A stretch of 64,000 bases of DNA. It comes from Psychrobacter proteolyticus. Lineage in GTDB: Bacteria; Pseudomonadota; Gammaproteobacteria; Pseudomonadales; Moraxellaceae. A program made the position numbers and the translations under genes. The stretch is taken from positions 124,001-188,000 of the forward strand of contig NZ_QLKS01000001.1 of the NCBI RefSeq assembly GCF_003350005.1, in the 5' to 3' direction. The notes under the pieces were generated by a model, which saw only the letters and a list, made by a program, of their open reading frames with translations, did no database searches and was not told where the DNA came from. Positions 28,627 through 37,998 of this stretch are shown here, piece by piece; position 1 is the stretch's first letter, and every line of letters starts with the position of its first letter.

Positions 28627-28665
28627 AAAAAGCAGAGAGTCTTGCCAATAAACTCTCTGCTTTTT
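28627..28665. terminator. Bidirectional terminator
   Basis: AAAAAGCAGAGAGT and ACTCTCTGCTTTTT form perfect 14-base arms around an 11-base loop, after the DUF2855 gene and before the convergent SGNH pseudogene. Confidence 0.92.
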
Positions 28666-28743
28666 GTGTGCGTTATATACTAACTACAGACATACACCCT
28701 ACTCATAATCTTTAAGCTTAAAAACTGTGGTTTAAATTTTGGT

Positions 28744-29374
28744 TTAGCGCACCCACCCTTCGTCTTTTAGATAATCATGCAACCCTTCAGCGAACTGTCT
28801 GCAGCATTGGCATGAATTTTATCAGACTTTAGAGCCTCATCTGACAGTACAGTGGACCAGCCATCAGAATATAGAGGTAGGCCTTCAGCTTCCGCAATAT
28901 CTTCATACAGTGGATTATCACTTGCCTTACCAAACAAAGCACTAGTACTGAAATACGGCTCAGCGATTAGAACAACATCAATGTTTTTAGATTGTAAGGT
29001 GTCTATAGTCGCAATGATATTAGCACGAGTGGTATCAGGTGCAATGCGCTGCAATACGTCATTACCACCCACACCCAGTAAGACTAAATCTGGGTTTTGC
29101 TCAGTGATCTCATTCACTCGATTAAGCACATCTGCAGAAGTGTCACCATTGACACCCGCATTGATAACCCTCCATTTGCTTAGCTCTGCTAGCACCCTAG
29201 GATACACAGTTTCAGGATTTGCGTCGTTGCCATAGGTTAAGGAGTCACCAAGTGCGACCACGTACTACCAGCGGGCAAGATATCTTGTTGTGGTTTGCTA
29301 CCACAGCCTGCCATACCAATAGTAGCGGCAAGTCCTATGCTTGCCAGCGATAAAAACCTACCGCCTAAACTCAT
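28744..29374 (-). pseudogene. SGNH-hydrolase lipoprotein with two frameshifts
   Basis: Three frame segments together form a TesA-like arylesterase/SGNH lipoprotein. Segment one, from ATG 29374, encodes a lipoprotein signal (GLAATIGMAGCGSKP) up to ILPAGST. A one-base loss near 29262 shifts the frame; the catalytic block then reads VVALGDSLTYGND (nucleophile Ser), AGVNGDTSADVL and LLGVGGNDVL. After SDKIHANAA, near 28800, a second shift moves the reading to QFAEGLHDYLKDEGWVR and the natural stop at 28744. The middle frame alone (28767-29261) keeps the Ser-Gly-Asn and His blocks but lacks the export signal. Both lesions are outside homopolymers, so decay is more likely than a simple sequencing slip, but the latter is possible. 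Confidence 0.85.
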
Positions 29375-29604
29375 ATCTGTTCCACTCCTATATCCCTATT
29401 AATTGAGCTAAATTTATTTGCGTTAATAAGTTGAGATTGCTCAAAACTCATTATCTAACTTTTGTTGTATATTGCTCAGTAACCATTGTATAGTGAATAC
29501 AGGGGATAGATTACCTGTTGGGCGCAATACCATTGCTACGCGGCTTAGCATAGACAGTGTATTCATCATAAAGTATAACTTTACCAAGGATACGTGAGGT
29601 ATTT

Positions 29605-31986
29605 ATGAATAAAATAGCATCTCAAAGTCAGTCTAGCGATAACATTCAAAACAAAGAAAACGTTGACCATCTAACCCAAAATCAGAGTCAATCCATCAAA
29701 GCGCCCAATGACAATACTAAAAGTCCTGTTTCAACAACGGTCAAAGATACCTTAAGAAAAAAAGATGCTTTAGAAGAGCCTAAGAAAAAATCACAAAGTT
29801 TTGATGAGCTACAGATCAGTAAGGGTAAGTATCGCCCAGTGGCACAAACCGTTGGCAACTGGCTTGATAATATCAACATGGATGCCCTCAACTATCTTAA
29901 CGAACAAGCCGAAAACATTTTTTATCGCAAAGGCGTCACCTTTACCGTCTATAGCGATGCTAAAAACATCGAGCGAATGATACCGTTTGATATTATCCCC
30001 CGCATTATCGCTGCCAGTGAGTGGCGACAGATAGAAGCTGGCTGTAAGCAGCGCATCACCGCCCTCAATGCATTCTTGCACGATATCTATCATGACCAAG
30101 CGATTATGAAGGCCGACATCGTGCCTGCCAGCTATGTCTATGCCAGCGGCTGCTATGAGCCTTGGATGATGGGTATTGAACTGGACAAACCAATCTACTC
30201 ACACATCAGTGGTATTGATTTGATTCGTGATGAGTCTGGCAAGTTCTGTGTGTTAGAGGATAATCTACGTACCCCGTCAGGTGTCTCATACATGCTTGAG
30301 AGCCGTAAAATATCCGAGACACTATTGTCTGATATGTTTTCTGATACCGATATTATGGGCATCAGCGATTACCCCAACCGTCTCAAAGCCTGTCTTGCTA
30401 GCTCGACCTCCAAATATGATCCACAAATCGTCATCTTGACGCCTGGTCGCTTCAATAGCGCCTACTATGAACATGCATTTTTAGCACACGAGATGAACGT
30501 ACCCCTAGTACATGGTTATGATTTGGTGGTTGAGGACAGTAAAGTCTACATGCAGGGTATTCGTGGCAAGGTGCAAGTCGATGTTATTTACCGACGCATT
30601 GACGACCCCTATATCGACCCGCTCGCCTTTCAATCTGACTCGATACTGGGCGTATCAGGGCTGATGAGTGCTTACCGAGCTGGTAATGTTGTTATCGTGA
30701 ATGCGCCCGGTACAGGTGTGGCTGATGATAAGAGTTTATATCCTTTTGTACCAGATATGATTAAATTCTATTTGAATGAAGAGCCTATTCTACCCAATAT
30801 AGAGACCTATCAATGCCGTAAGCCTGATGAGCTCAAATACGTGCTTGATAACTTAGATAAGCTGGTCGTAAAAGAAACCCAAGGCTCAGGTGGCTATGGC
30901 ATGCTCATTGGTCCAACCTCTACCAAAAAGGAGATTGAAGAGTATCGCCTGCGCCTACTTGAAAACCCAGCCGGTTTCATTGCCCAGCCGACTATTTCAC
31001 TATCTACCAATCCTACCGCTGTCATCGATGGCATCGCACCGCGCCACATTGATTTGCGTCCCTTTATCCTAAGTCACGGCGATGGCTCAGTAGATATTGT
31101 GCCAGGTGGTTTGACTCGTGTGGCCATGGTTGAAGGCTCATTAGTCGTCAACTCATCACAAGGTGGCGGTATCAAGGACACGTGGGTCGTCGATGACAGT
31201 CACCTACAATCTGAAACCAAGAAACCAAACGGTAATGGTCAAGCTGGCAAATACACGTCTGTGCCTTTAGATGCCAACAACTCAGATCACGCCAATTACT
31301 ATGATCGTGTACAGCCTCTAGAAGCGGGCTATGAGATGCTAGATGACGCACCCATGATCCTGCTACTCTCCACTGCCAGTTATCTAATATGGCTAGGCCG
31401 ATACAGCGAGCGCCTGTATTACTATGATGATGTCATGAAAAAATTGGTCAAAGACGATCTCAAAAAATCACAGCTGAAGCACTTAATCAGCCATTTAGGT
31501 TTTGACGCGGATGGGGATGAATCGTTTAAGACCATGAAAGCGCAGATGCTGTCTGATTTGGAACGAAATATCATACCGAACATCGTTCAATCGATAGATG
31601 ACAATGTGCAGGAGGCCAAAGGCGTCATTGGCAAAGACACCGCTGAGTTATATAACTTGATTAAGCGGCTTTCAAGCGCTGGCACCTATCGGGCAGCGAC
31701 CTTACAGCTACACGCGTGTAATGCCGCTATGAAACAAGAGCATCCAACAGTGACCTGCTTTTGGCAATTGGGACGTCATTTTGAGCAGCTTGAGCGGGCT
31801 GTGCTACTAGAAGAGGATTCAATAGAAGTCAGTCTTGAATTTAAATACTGGATTAATGAGTTGCCGGAGAATACGCGCTGGCGTGAGCTGACACGTCTGG
31901 CCAATCAGATGATTAGGTCGAAGAAATTTAGTGATTTTGAGCTGATTAGTAAAGAGTTTAATATAATTTTGCGTCAGGGTGTCTAA
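29605..31986 (+). CDS. Circularly permuted ATP-grasp / alpha-E fusion protein
   Basis: A 793-residue protein joining two domains found with Anbu proteases. Residues 1-75 are a hydrophilic extension. From about 90 to 540 is a circularly permuted ATP-grasp domain (YRPVAQTVGNWLDNIN; YVYASGCYEPWMMG; VLEDNLRTPSGVSYMLE; VVKETQGSGGYGMLIGP; PRHIDLRPFIL), a family expected to ligate amino or carboxyl groups using ATP. From about residue 584 starts an alpha-E (DUF403) helical domain (LLSTASYLIWLGRYSERLY). These are often two genes; here they are one chain. The gene opens the Anbu operon, with the transglutaminase gene 168 bases downstream. The product may be a peptide-like tag or metabolite; this is inference. 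Confidence 0.88.
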   Translation: MNKIASQSQSSDNIQNKENVDHLTQNQSQSIKAPNDNTKSPVSTTVKDTLRKKDALEEPKKKSQSFDELQISKGKYRPVAQTVGNWLDNINMDALNYLNEQAENIFYRKGVTFTVYSDAKNIERMIPFDIIPRIIAASEWRQIEAGCKQRITALNAFLHDIYHDQAIMKADIVPASYVYASGCYEPWMMGIELDKPIYSHISGIDLIRDESGKFCVLEDNLRTPSGVSYMLESRKISETLLSDMFSDTDIMGISDYPNRLKACLASSTSKYDPQIVILTPGRFNSAYYEHAFLAHEMNVPLVHGYDLVVEDSKVYMQGIRGKVQVDVIYRRIDDPYIDPLAFQSDSILGVSGLMSAYRAGNVVIVNAPGTGVADDKSLYPFVPDMIKFYLNEEPILPNIETYQCRKPDELKYVLDNLDKLVVKETQGSGGYGMLIGPTSTKKEIEEYRLRLLENPAGFIAQPTISLSTNPTAVIDGIAPRHIDLRPFILSHGDGSVDIVPGGLTRVAMVEGSLVVNSSQGGGIKDTWVVDDSHLQSETKKPNGNGQAGKYTSVPLDANNSDHANYYDRVQPLEAGYEMLDDAPMILLLSTASYLIWLGRYSERLYYYDDVMKKLVKDDLKKSQLKHLISHLGFDADGDESFKTMKAQMLSDLERNIIPNIVQSIDDNVQEAKGVIGKDTAELYNLIKRLSSAGTYRAATLQLHACNAAMKQEHPTVTCFWQLGRHFEQLERAVLLEEDSIEVSLEFKYWINELPENTRWRELTRLANQMIRSKKFSDFELISKEFNIILRQGV

Positions 31987-32154
31987 TCGCAAGGTGATTA
32001 CAGGTACTAATGATACAGTCGATTCAAGATAATCTGGATGCTAGGAAGGCGAGTAACAGTACTACCAGTAGTAGAGTAAGCAAGCCTGACGCTATATCCA
32101 ATTTATGTAGGGTTGACTATACATATGAAATAAACAGAACAATAGGAAGCCATC

Positions 32155-32940
32155 ATGAAACTTCGAATCAGCCATCAAACCAACTATTATTACGGCGAGC
32201 TTGCACAGCGCAGTGTCCAATATATACGTATGACTCCCATGCAGATGCCGCATCAAATTATTCATGAATGGGAGGTTATGCTCCCTAAAGTGGCGACTAA
32301 TCAAAAGGATGGCTTTGGTAATGACTGGCTCACGCTAAGCCGTAATGAGGCGCATAATAATTTACAAATGCAAGCGTCAGGTATCGTGGAGATTGATACA
32401 GAGACCCAACGTTTAGAAGATATGGATCATGTCCCCTATCTGCTGTTTACTGTACAAACGCCATTGACCAAATGTTCACAAGAGATGCGTGAATTTGCAG
32501 CGCCCTATTTAAAAACCCCCACCCATGACAGCTTAAAAGCAATGGCTAATGCACTCATCATGAAAATGCCTTTTGTGAAAGATGTGACTCATGTAGGTAC
32601 AACTGCTGCTGAGTCTTTTGCAACGAGCGCTGGCGTGTGCCAAGATCACACTCATGTATTTTTAGGCTGTTTACGTGATCAGCATATCCCAGCACGCTAT
32701 GTGTCAGGCTATCTTTATGACGATACCGAGAACCACATGGCCAGTCATGCGTGGGCAGAAGTATGGTTAGATGGTTACTGGTATACCTTTGATATATCAA
32801 ATCAGTTGTTTCAACCAAGCTCTCACGTCTACGTCGCCATTGGTCGAGACTATTTAGATACTGCACCTGTGCGCGGTGTACGTATGGGCGGCGGTTACGA
32901 AAATCTTTACAGTCAAGTGTTGGTCTCAAGACTATCATAA
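32155..32940 (+). CDS. Transglutaminase-like cysteine protease
   Basis: A 261-residue cytosolic protein with the bacterial transglutaminase N-terminal region (MKLRISHQTNYYYGE) and a transglutaminase core. The catalytic triad is visible: Cys162 in SAGVCQDHTHVFL, His198 in ASHAWAEVW, and Asp213 in YTFDISN. In bacteria such proteins usually act as proteases or amidases rather than cross-linkers. It lies between the ATP-grasp/alpha-E gene and Anbu, only 35 bases before the latter, which is the conserved setting of this family. It may remove or process what the ATP-grasp enzyme builds. Confidence 0.9.
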   Translation: MKLRISHQTNYYYGELAQRSVQYIRMTPMQMPHQIIHEWEVMLPKVATNQKDGFGNDWLTLSRNEAHNNLQMQASGIVEIDTETQRLEDMDHVPYLLFTVQTPLTKCSQEMREFAAPYLKTPTHDSLKAMANALIMKMPFVKDVTHVGTTAAESFATSAGVCQDHTHVFLGCLRDQHIPARYVSGYLYDDTENHMASHAWAEVWLDGYWYTFDISNQLFQPSSHVYVAIGRDYLDTAPVRGVRMGGGYENLYSQVLVSRLS

Positions 32941-32975
32941 GCTATTTTTATGCTTGTCTTCAACAAGGATCTGTT

Positions 32976-33716
32976 ATGACTTATTGTGCCGCTATTCGTC
33001 TTAAAGAAGGAATGGTTTTCGCTAGTGACACTCGCACCAATGCTGGCGTTGACCATATTTCGACCTTTAGAAAGCTCTATCAATATGGCGTCGAGGGTGA
33101 ACGCTTTATGATATTGCAGACAGCTGGTAGTCTGGCCACATCGCAGGCGGTATTTAACAAACTGCAAAACGATATTGACCAGCGTCTTGAGAGTAACCTT
33201 AATACGGTAGCGACTTTATTTGATGCCGCCCAAATGGTTGGTGAATGTATGCGTAATATTATGAATCATGCAAAAGCAGTCGCTAATGCTGATGTCGACG
33301 GCGCATTTACTAGCTCTTTTATGCTGGGTGGTCAAATTAAAGGACAGCCACCTGAGTTATACCTGATTTATCCTGAAGGGAATTGTATCAAAGCCACTGA
33401 AGATACCCCGTTTTTTCAATTGGGTGAAAGCAAGTATGGCAAACCTATTCTAGATCGTTCTGTCAGCTACAATACGGATGTGAGGCACGCAGCACGTGCG
33501 TTGATGCTGTCATTTGATTCAACCATTCAATCCAACTTATCAGTAGGCATGCCAATAGATTTTGTACTTTATAACAATGACAGCCTAATCCTGCCTAATG
33601 GCCGACGTATTGATGAAAGTGATGAATATTTCAATAGCATTCGTCGTCAATGGTCAGAAGAGCTACGTCGTATTTTGGTTGAATTGCCTAAATGTCCTAA
33701 TGGTTATTGGGGATAG
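32976..33716 (+). CDS. Anbu proteasome-like subunit
   Basis: A 246-residue member of the Anbu family (ancestral beta subunit), relatives of HslV and proteasome beta subunits that form ring assemblies. Removing Met1 exposes Thr2 (MTYCAAIRLKEGMVFASDTR), the expected catalytic N-terminal nucleophile; Asp18 and Lys33 correspond to the Asp17/Lys33 pair of HslV. The AGSLATSQAVFN segment is also typical of the fold. No HslU-like unfoldase is nearby, in keeping with the family. The neighbours (ATP-grasp/alpha-E and transglutaminase) form the conserved Anbu operon. Substrates and physiological role are unknown. Confidence 0.92.
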   Translation: MTYCAAIRLKEGMVFASDTRTNAGVDHISTFRKLYQYGVEGERFMILQTAGSLATSQAVFNKLQNDIDQRLESNLNTVATLFDAAQMVGECMRNIMNHAKAVANADVDGAFTSSFMLGGQIKGQPPELYLIYPEGNCIKATEDTPFFQLGESKYGKPILDRSVSYNTDVRHAARALMLSFDSTIQSNLSVGMPIDFVLYNNDSLILPNGRRIDESDEYFNSIRRQWSEELRRILVELPKCPNGYWG

Positions 33717-33753
33717 TCTTTTTTCACTATCAAATAAACCTGAAGTATTATTG

Positions 33754-36321
33754 TTACACTAGCAAAAATGGTGCTGTACGGCTGTCTTTTGATTGGGCAA
33801 CGTCATGTGGTGTACCTTGAGCGACGACTACACCGCCCTCATCCCCTGCCTCTGGTCCGATATCGATAATCCAATCGCTATTGCTAGCCACTTGCATATC
33901 ATGTTCAACCATGATGACGGTATTGCCTGCATCGACAAGACCATTTAACTGCATCATGAGCATAGACACGTCAGCAGGATGTAGACCTGTGGTTGGCTCA
34001 TCCAATATGTATAGCGTGTCGCCTCGTTGCACACGCTGCAACTCAGTGGCAAGCTTAATACGCTGTGCTTCACCGCCTGATAATTCGGTGGCAGGCTGAC
34101 CCAGACGTAAGTAGCCAAGTCCAACTTGTAGCAACGCCTCTAATGCACGCAAAATAGGTACCTCATCAACAAAAAAATCATGAGCTGCTTCAACGGTTAA
34201 GTTTAATACTTCAGCGATGTTTTTATCTCGATAAGTGATTGCCAGCGTATCCTCGTCATAGCGTTGACCATGACAAACCTGACAAGGTGCATAAACGCTT
34301 GGTAGGAATAATAATTCAACACTGACAAACCCTAAACCTTCGCAATTTGGGCAGCGACCTTTGGTCGTGTTAAATGAGAACCTGCCAGCATCATAACCAT
34401 GAGATTTTGCTTGCTTAGTCGCCGCAAAAATCTTCCGCACATCGTCAAACAAACCCGTATAGGTTGCCAAGTTAGAGCGCGGTGTACGACCAATTGCTTT
34501 TTGATTGATATTAATAAGACGACGGATATGCTCCATGCCATCGACAATTTCACCGCCAGTTACTGACTCAAGCTCTTGCTCAAGTAAATCTGCTTCACCA
34601 ACAGGCGCTTCTGTAACTGTCTTCTGCCCCAACGCTTCACTGATAAGCTCTACCAATGCTTGACTGACGAGGCTTGATTTGCCTGAGCCTGAGACCCCTG
34701 TGACGCTGGTCATCACCCCAAGCGGGAACTCAACATCTAATCCTGTTATGTTATTTCGCTCAATGTTAGCAAGCTTGAGCCAGGCTGCTGGCTGCCTTGT
34801 ATTAGATTTTGACTGTGCGTTAGACGTAGCATTGGCAAAGAGATATTGACCAGTATACGACTGTGTAACCTTATGAAGGCCTTCTATAGGTCCACTATAG
34901 ACAATCTCGCCGCCATGTGTGCCTGCCTTTGGTCCGACATCGACTATCCAATCGGCATGTCTGATGACACTAACGTCATGCTCAACGACAAACACTGAAT
35001 TACCAGCCGCGATTAGCTCATCTAATGCACCTAACAATGCTTGAGTATCAGCAGGATGCAAACCTGCCGATGGCTCATCAAGGACATAGACTACGCCAAA
35101 GAGCTGCGAGCGAATTTGAGTGGCTAAGCGCAACCGCTGTAGCTCACCGGGAGAGAGAGTCGGTGTGGTACGTTCAAGCGAGAGGTAGCCTAACCCTAAC
35201 CTTGTCAGCGCTTCAACACGTGAGAGAATATCACTGGCAATACGTTGGGCAACGATGGCTTTTTCGCGGTTTGGTGTCTCGTCGGCTACTTTGGTACGTG
35301 CAGTTATTTCTAATTTTTGTGCCATTTCCGTCAGTGTTAGCTGTGATAGCTCACCAATATCCAATCCTGCAAACTTAACCGATAGCGATTCTTTCTTTAA
35401 TTTTTTGCCATGACATTCTGGGCACTCAGATATTTGCATAAACTGCGAGACGCGCTTTTTAGTACGTGGGCTTTGGGTAGTGGCAAAAGAGTGCAAAATG
35501 AAGTTTTTGGCACTGGTGAACGTGCCCATGTAGTTTGGCTTTTCGTCTTTCTTAATCGCATCGCGCGTTTGTTCGATGTTGTATTCAGGATAGACAGGCA
35601 CCGTCGGTGTATCATCCGTAAACAAGATCCAGTCACGCGTCTTTTTCGGCAGTGTATGCCATGGTTTATCAATATCGTAACCTAATGTGGTCAATATACG
35701 GCTAAGGTTTTGACCTTGCCACGCTGGTGGCCATGCTGCAATCGCACGCTCACGGATGGTCTTGGTATTGTCTGGCACCAGCAGCTCTTCAGTGACCTCA
35801 AATACGCGGCCAATACCTGAACAAGTCGGGCAAGCACCATCTGGGGTATTGGGAGAGAACGCATCGGCGTAGAGTATCCCTTGATCTGCGGGATACTCTC
35901 CTGCTCGTGAGTACAGCATACGCAGACCATTGGATATCGTCGTTACGCTACCCACGGACGAGCGCACTGAAGGCGTACCTCGCTTTTGCTGCAAGGCGAC
36001 TGCTGGTGGCAACCCTTCTATGGTATCAACATCCGGCTCATCGACCTGATCAATGAGTCGTCTTGCATAAGGGGATACCGAATCAAGATAGCGGCGTTGT
36101 GACTCAGCAAACAACGTACCAAATGCCAATGACGATTTCCCTGAGCCGGATATACCGGTGAAGACTACTAATGCATTGCGAGGCAAATCAACATCGACGT
36201 TCTTCAAGTTGTGTACGCGTGCGCCTCTGACCTGAATATTTTCTTGGTCAGGGTTATAGAGAGCGTTCTTTACTACGGTTTTTTTATTTGTCTTTTCTTC
36301 TAATTTTTTTGGGTTAGCCAT
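33754..36321 (-). CDS. UvrA-like ABC ATPase (UvrA2 class)
   Basis: An 855-residue relative of the excision-repair damage sensor UvrA, about 90 residues shorter. Two ABC modules are complete: Walker A GISGSGKSSLAFG and GVSGSGKSSLVSQ, signatures LSPGELQRLRLA and LSGGEAQRIKLA, Walker B YVLDEPSAGLHP and YILDEPTTGLHP. Zinc modules CPTCSGIGRV and CPNCEGLGFV / CQVCHG are present. The region that binds UvrB in true UvrA appears reduced or missing, which fits the UvrA2 class linked to DNA-damage or drug tolerance. It is convergent with Anbu, only 37 bases away. A role in antibiotic resistance or repair cannot be decided here. Confidence 0.88.
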   Translation of the reverse strand: MANPKKLEEKTNKKTVVKNALYNPDQENIQVRGARVHNLKNVDVDLPRNALVVFTGISGSGKSSLAFGTLFAESQRRYLDSVSPYARRLIDQVDEPDVDTIEGLPPAVALQQKRGTPSVRSSVGSVTTISNGLRMLYSRAGEYPADQGILYADAFSPNTPDGACPTCSGIGRVFEVTEELLVPDNTKTIRERAIAAWPPAWQGQNLSRILTTLGYDIDKPWHTLPKKTRDWILFTDDTPTVPVYPEYNIEQTRDAIKKDEKPNYMGTFTSAKNFILHSFATTQSPRTKKRVSQFMQISECPECHGKKLKKESLSVKFAGLDIGELSQLTLTEMAQKLEITARTKVADETPNREKAIVAQRIASDILSRVEALTRLGLGYLSLERTTPTLSPGELQRLRLATQIRSQLFGVVYVLDEPSAGLHPADTQALLGALDELIAAGNSVFVVEHDVSVIRHADWIVDVGPKAGTHGGEIVYSGPIEGLHKVTQSYTGQYLFANATSNAQSKSNTRQPAAWLKLANIERNNITGLDVEFPLGVMTSVTGVSGSGKSSLVSQALVELISEALGQKTVTEAPVGEADLLEQELESVTGGEIVDGMEHIRRLININQKAIGRTPRSNLATYTGLFDDVRKIFAATKQAKSHGYDAGRFSFNTTKGRCPNCEGLGFVSVELLFLPSVYAPCQVCHGQRYDEDTLAITYRDKNIAEVLNLTVEAAHDFFVDEVPILRALEALLQVGLGYLRLGQPATELSGGEAQRIKLATELQRVQRGDTLYILDEPTTGLHPADVSMLMMQLNGLVDAGNTVIMVEHDMQVASNSDWIIDIGPEAGDEGGVVVAQGTPHDVAQSKDSRTAPFLLV

Positions 36322-36505
36322 AACGTTATTGTTCCTATCGAATCGTTGTTTATTCTTAACGTGCTTAGTTTTATTTATTTAATTAGTTGTCTTCATTCAA
36401 TTAGCAGAAAGGTTAACACGTACTCATGGAAGGTCATGGCGAGGTTTACGTATCAATAGCATAGATAGACAAAACGATAACTCAAGTCACCCAATCATTA
36501 ATAAT

Positions 36506-36530
36506 AAAAAACCCGCATCAACGCGGGTTT
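36506..36530 (-). terminator. Intrinsic terminator of the DUF819 gene
   Basis: On the minus strand AACCCGC pairs with GCGGGTT around a short loop, followed by TTTTTTATT. It lies 42 bases after the DUF819 stop and separates it from the UvrA2 gene. Confidence 0.9.
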
Positions 36531-36571
36531 TGTTTAGCAAAAATGCTATTAAGATACAGACAACTTAGACA

Positions 36572-37819
36572 TTAAGACACCACCAAGCGCATCAATTGGG
36601 TGCTGATATAACCGCCAAATGTCCCTACTGCGTAACCTAAAATACCTAAGAATACGCCAACAGGCGCCAGTGATGGATGAAAGGCTGTGGCGACAATTGG
36701 CGCTGACGACGCACCGCCTGTATTAGCATTAGAGCCAACCGCCAAAAAGAAAAATGGTGCACGAATGATTCTAGCGACAGCAAAAATGATAACAACATGG
36801 ATGCTCATCCATAGTAAGCCAATTAGCAGTAAACGCCACTGTGAGACAATACCAGCCAGATTGATTTGCATACCGATTGCGGCGATTAATACAAAAATAA
36901 ATACCGTGCCGATTTTTGACGCGCCAACATGATCTAACCTACGTATTTTAGTAAACGAAAATATAACGCCTATTACCGTAATAATTACCACCATCCAAAA
37001 GAACGAGCTGGCAAAGCTATACTGAACGGCCCAACTATAAGGCGCAAAGAAATCTGCAATCTGGCCACCGACAAAGTGCGCTACTCCGACCATTGCAAAG
37101 CATAAGCCAAACATCACCATCAAGTCATTGATGGTTGCTGGGCGGGCATGATCACGCTCATAGCTTTCGACCGCTTTGACCACTTTATCAATACTACTGG
37201 TATCAGCACGCAAAAAGCGGTCTATCTTGTCGCTATGTTTTGCCATCACTAAGATAGCTAGCAGCCACAGTGAGGCATTGGTGGTATCGACCAAAATCAT
37301 CATACCAAACAAATCATCACTGACCCCAAACAGCTCCTTCATCGCTGCTTGGTTGGCTGCGCCGCCAATCCAACTGCCTGCTACAGCAGAAAACCCACGC
37401 CATAGTGTGTCATCGGTAAACATCGCAGGCGATATCCACTTAGCGACTCCCAAACTGATCGGACCACTGATGACGATAGCGATACTCGCAGCAAAAAACA
37501 TAGCAATCGCTTTCCAGCCTAAGCCCAGTATTTTAGGCACATCCATGGATAAGGTCATCAATAGCAAACTTGCTGGCAGTAAGTAAGTGGCAGTAAAGCC
37601 ATAAATTTGCGAACCAATACCATCGGCAAACACGCCTAAGCTATTTAGAGTGGCTGGTATAAAGCAGCAAAGTACAATACCAGGCAGTACTGCATAAAAT
37701 CGACGCCAAAACTTACCCGGTAAGCCTTGGGTATAAAAAACCAGACCAATAATGGCCATGATGATGCCAAAGGCTAATGGCAAATTATCAATTGCTAAAT
37801 TTGAGGTGGCAGGCATCAA
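36572..37819 (-). CDS. DUF819-family membrane protein
   Basis: A 415-residue inner-membrane protein with about eleven hydrophobic helices and family marks such as VAGSWIGGAANQAAMKE and NANTGGASSAPIVA. The family (DUF819, sometimes annotated YjcL) is related to sodium-coupled transporters such as the bile-acid/arsenite group and is probably a transporter of unknown cargo. The gene is flanked by intrinsic terminators on both sides and is therefore probably monocistronic. The ATG at 37819 is followed directly by the first helix (LAFGIIMAIIGLVFYTQG). Function is not known. Confidence 0.85.
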   Translation of the reverse strand: MMPATSNLAIDNLPLAFGIIMAIIGLVFYTQGLPGKFWRRFYAVLPGIVLCCFIPATLNSLGVFADGIGSQIYGFTATYLLPASLLLMTLSMDVPKILGLGWKAIAMFFAASIAIVISGPISLGVAKWISPAMFTDDTLWRGFSAVAGSWIGGAANQAAMKELFGVSDDLFGMMILVDTTNASLWLLAILVMAKHSDKIDRFLRADTSSIDKVVKAVESYERDHARPATINDLMVMFGLCFAMVGVAHFVGGQIADFFAPYSWAVQYSFASSFFWMVVIITVIGVIFSFTKIRRLDHVGASKIGTVFIFVLIAAIGMQINLAGIVSQWRLLLIGLLWMSIHVVIIFAVARIIRAPFFFLAVGSNANTGGASSAPIVATAFHPSLAPVGVFLGILGYAVGTFGGYISTQLMRLVVS

Positions 37820-37908
37820 GGCGCTCCAAGAGTTACAACGGGCAAAAATAAATCAGTATAGGCAAGGCAAAAAACTCATACAAGGACAAATACAGAATTA
37901 TCAAACGC

Positions 37909-37941
37909 AAAAAAGCCAGATAACAAGTATCTGGCTTTTTT
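37909..37941. terminator. Terminator of the DEAD-box helicase gene
   Basis: AAAAGCCAGATA and TATCTGGCTTTT form 12-base arms around five bases, with A and T tracts on both sides, so it can act in either direction. It is 57 bases after the helicase stop. Confidence 0.9.
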
Positions 37942-37998
37942 AGTGCTATCTTTAGACGATTAATGAATCAATGATTTTAATCGTTAAATATAGCTGTA

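Noticed and set aside
32010-32267. 85-residue ORF between the ATP-grasp and transglutaminase genes
   Set aside because: It overlaps the start of the transglutaminase gene in another frame and has low-complexity content with no motif.
35025-35378. 117-residue plus-strand ORF within the UvrA2 gene
   Set aside because: Antisense shadow of a conserved ABC ATPase region.
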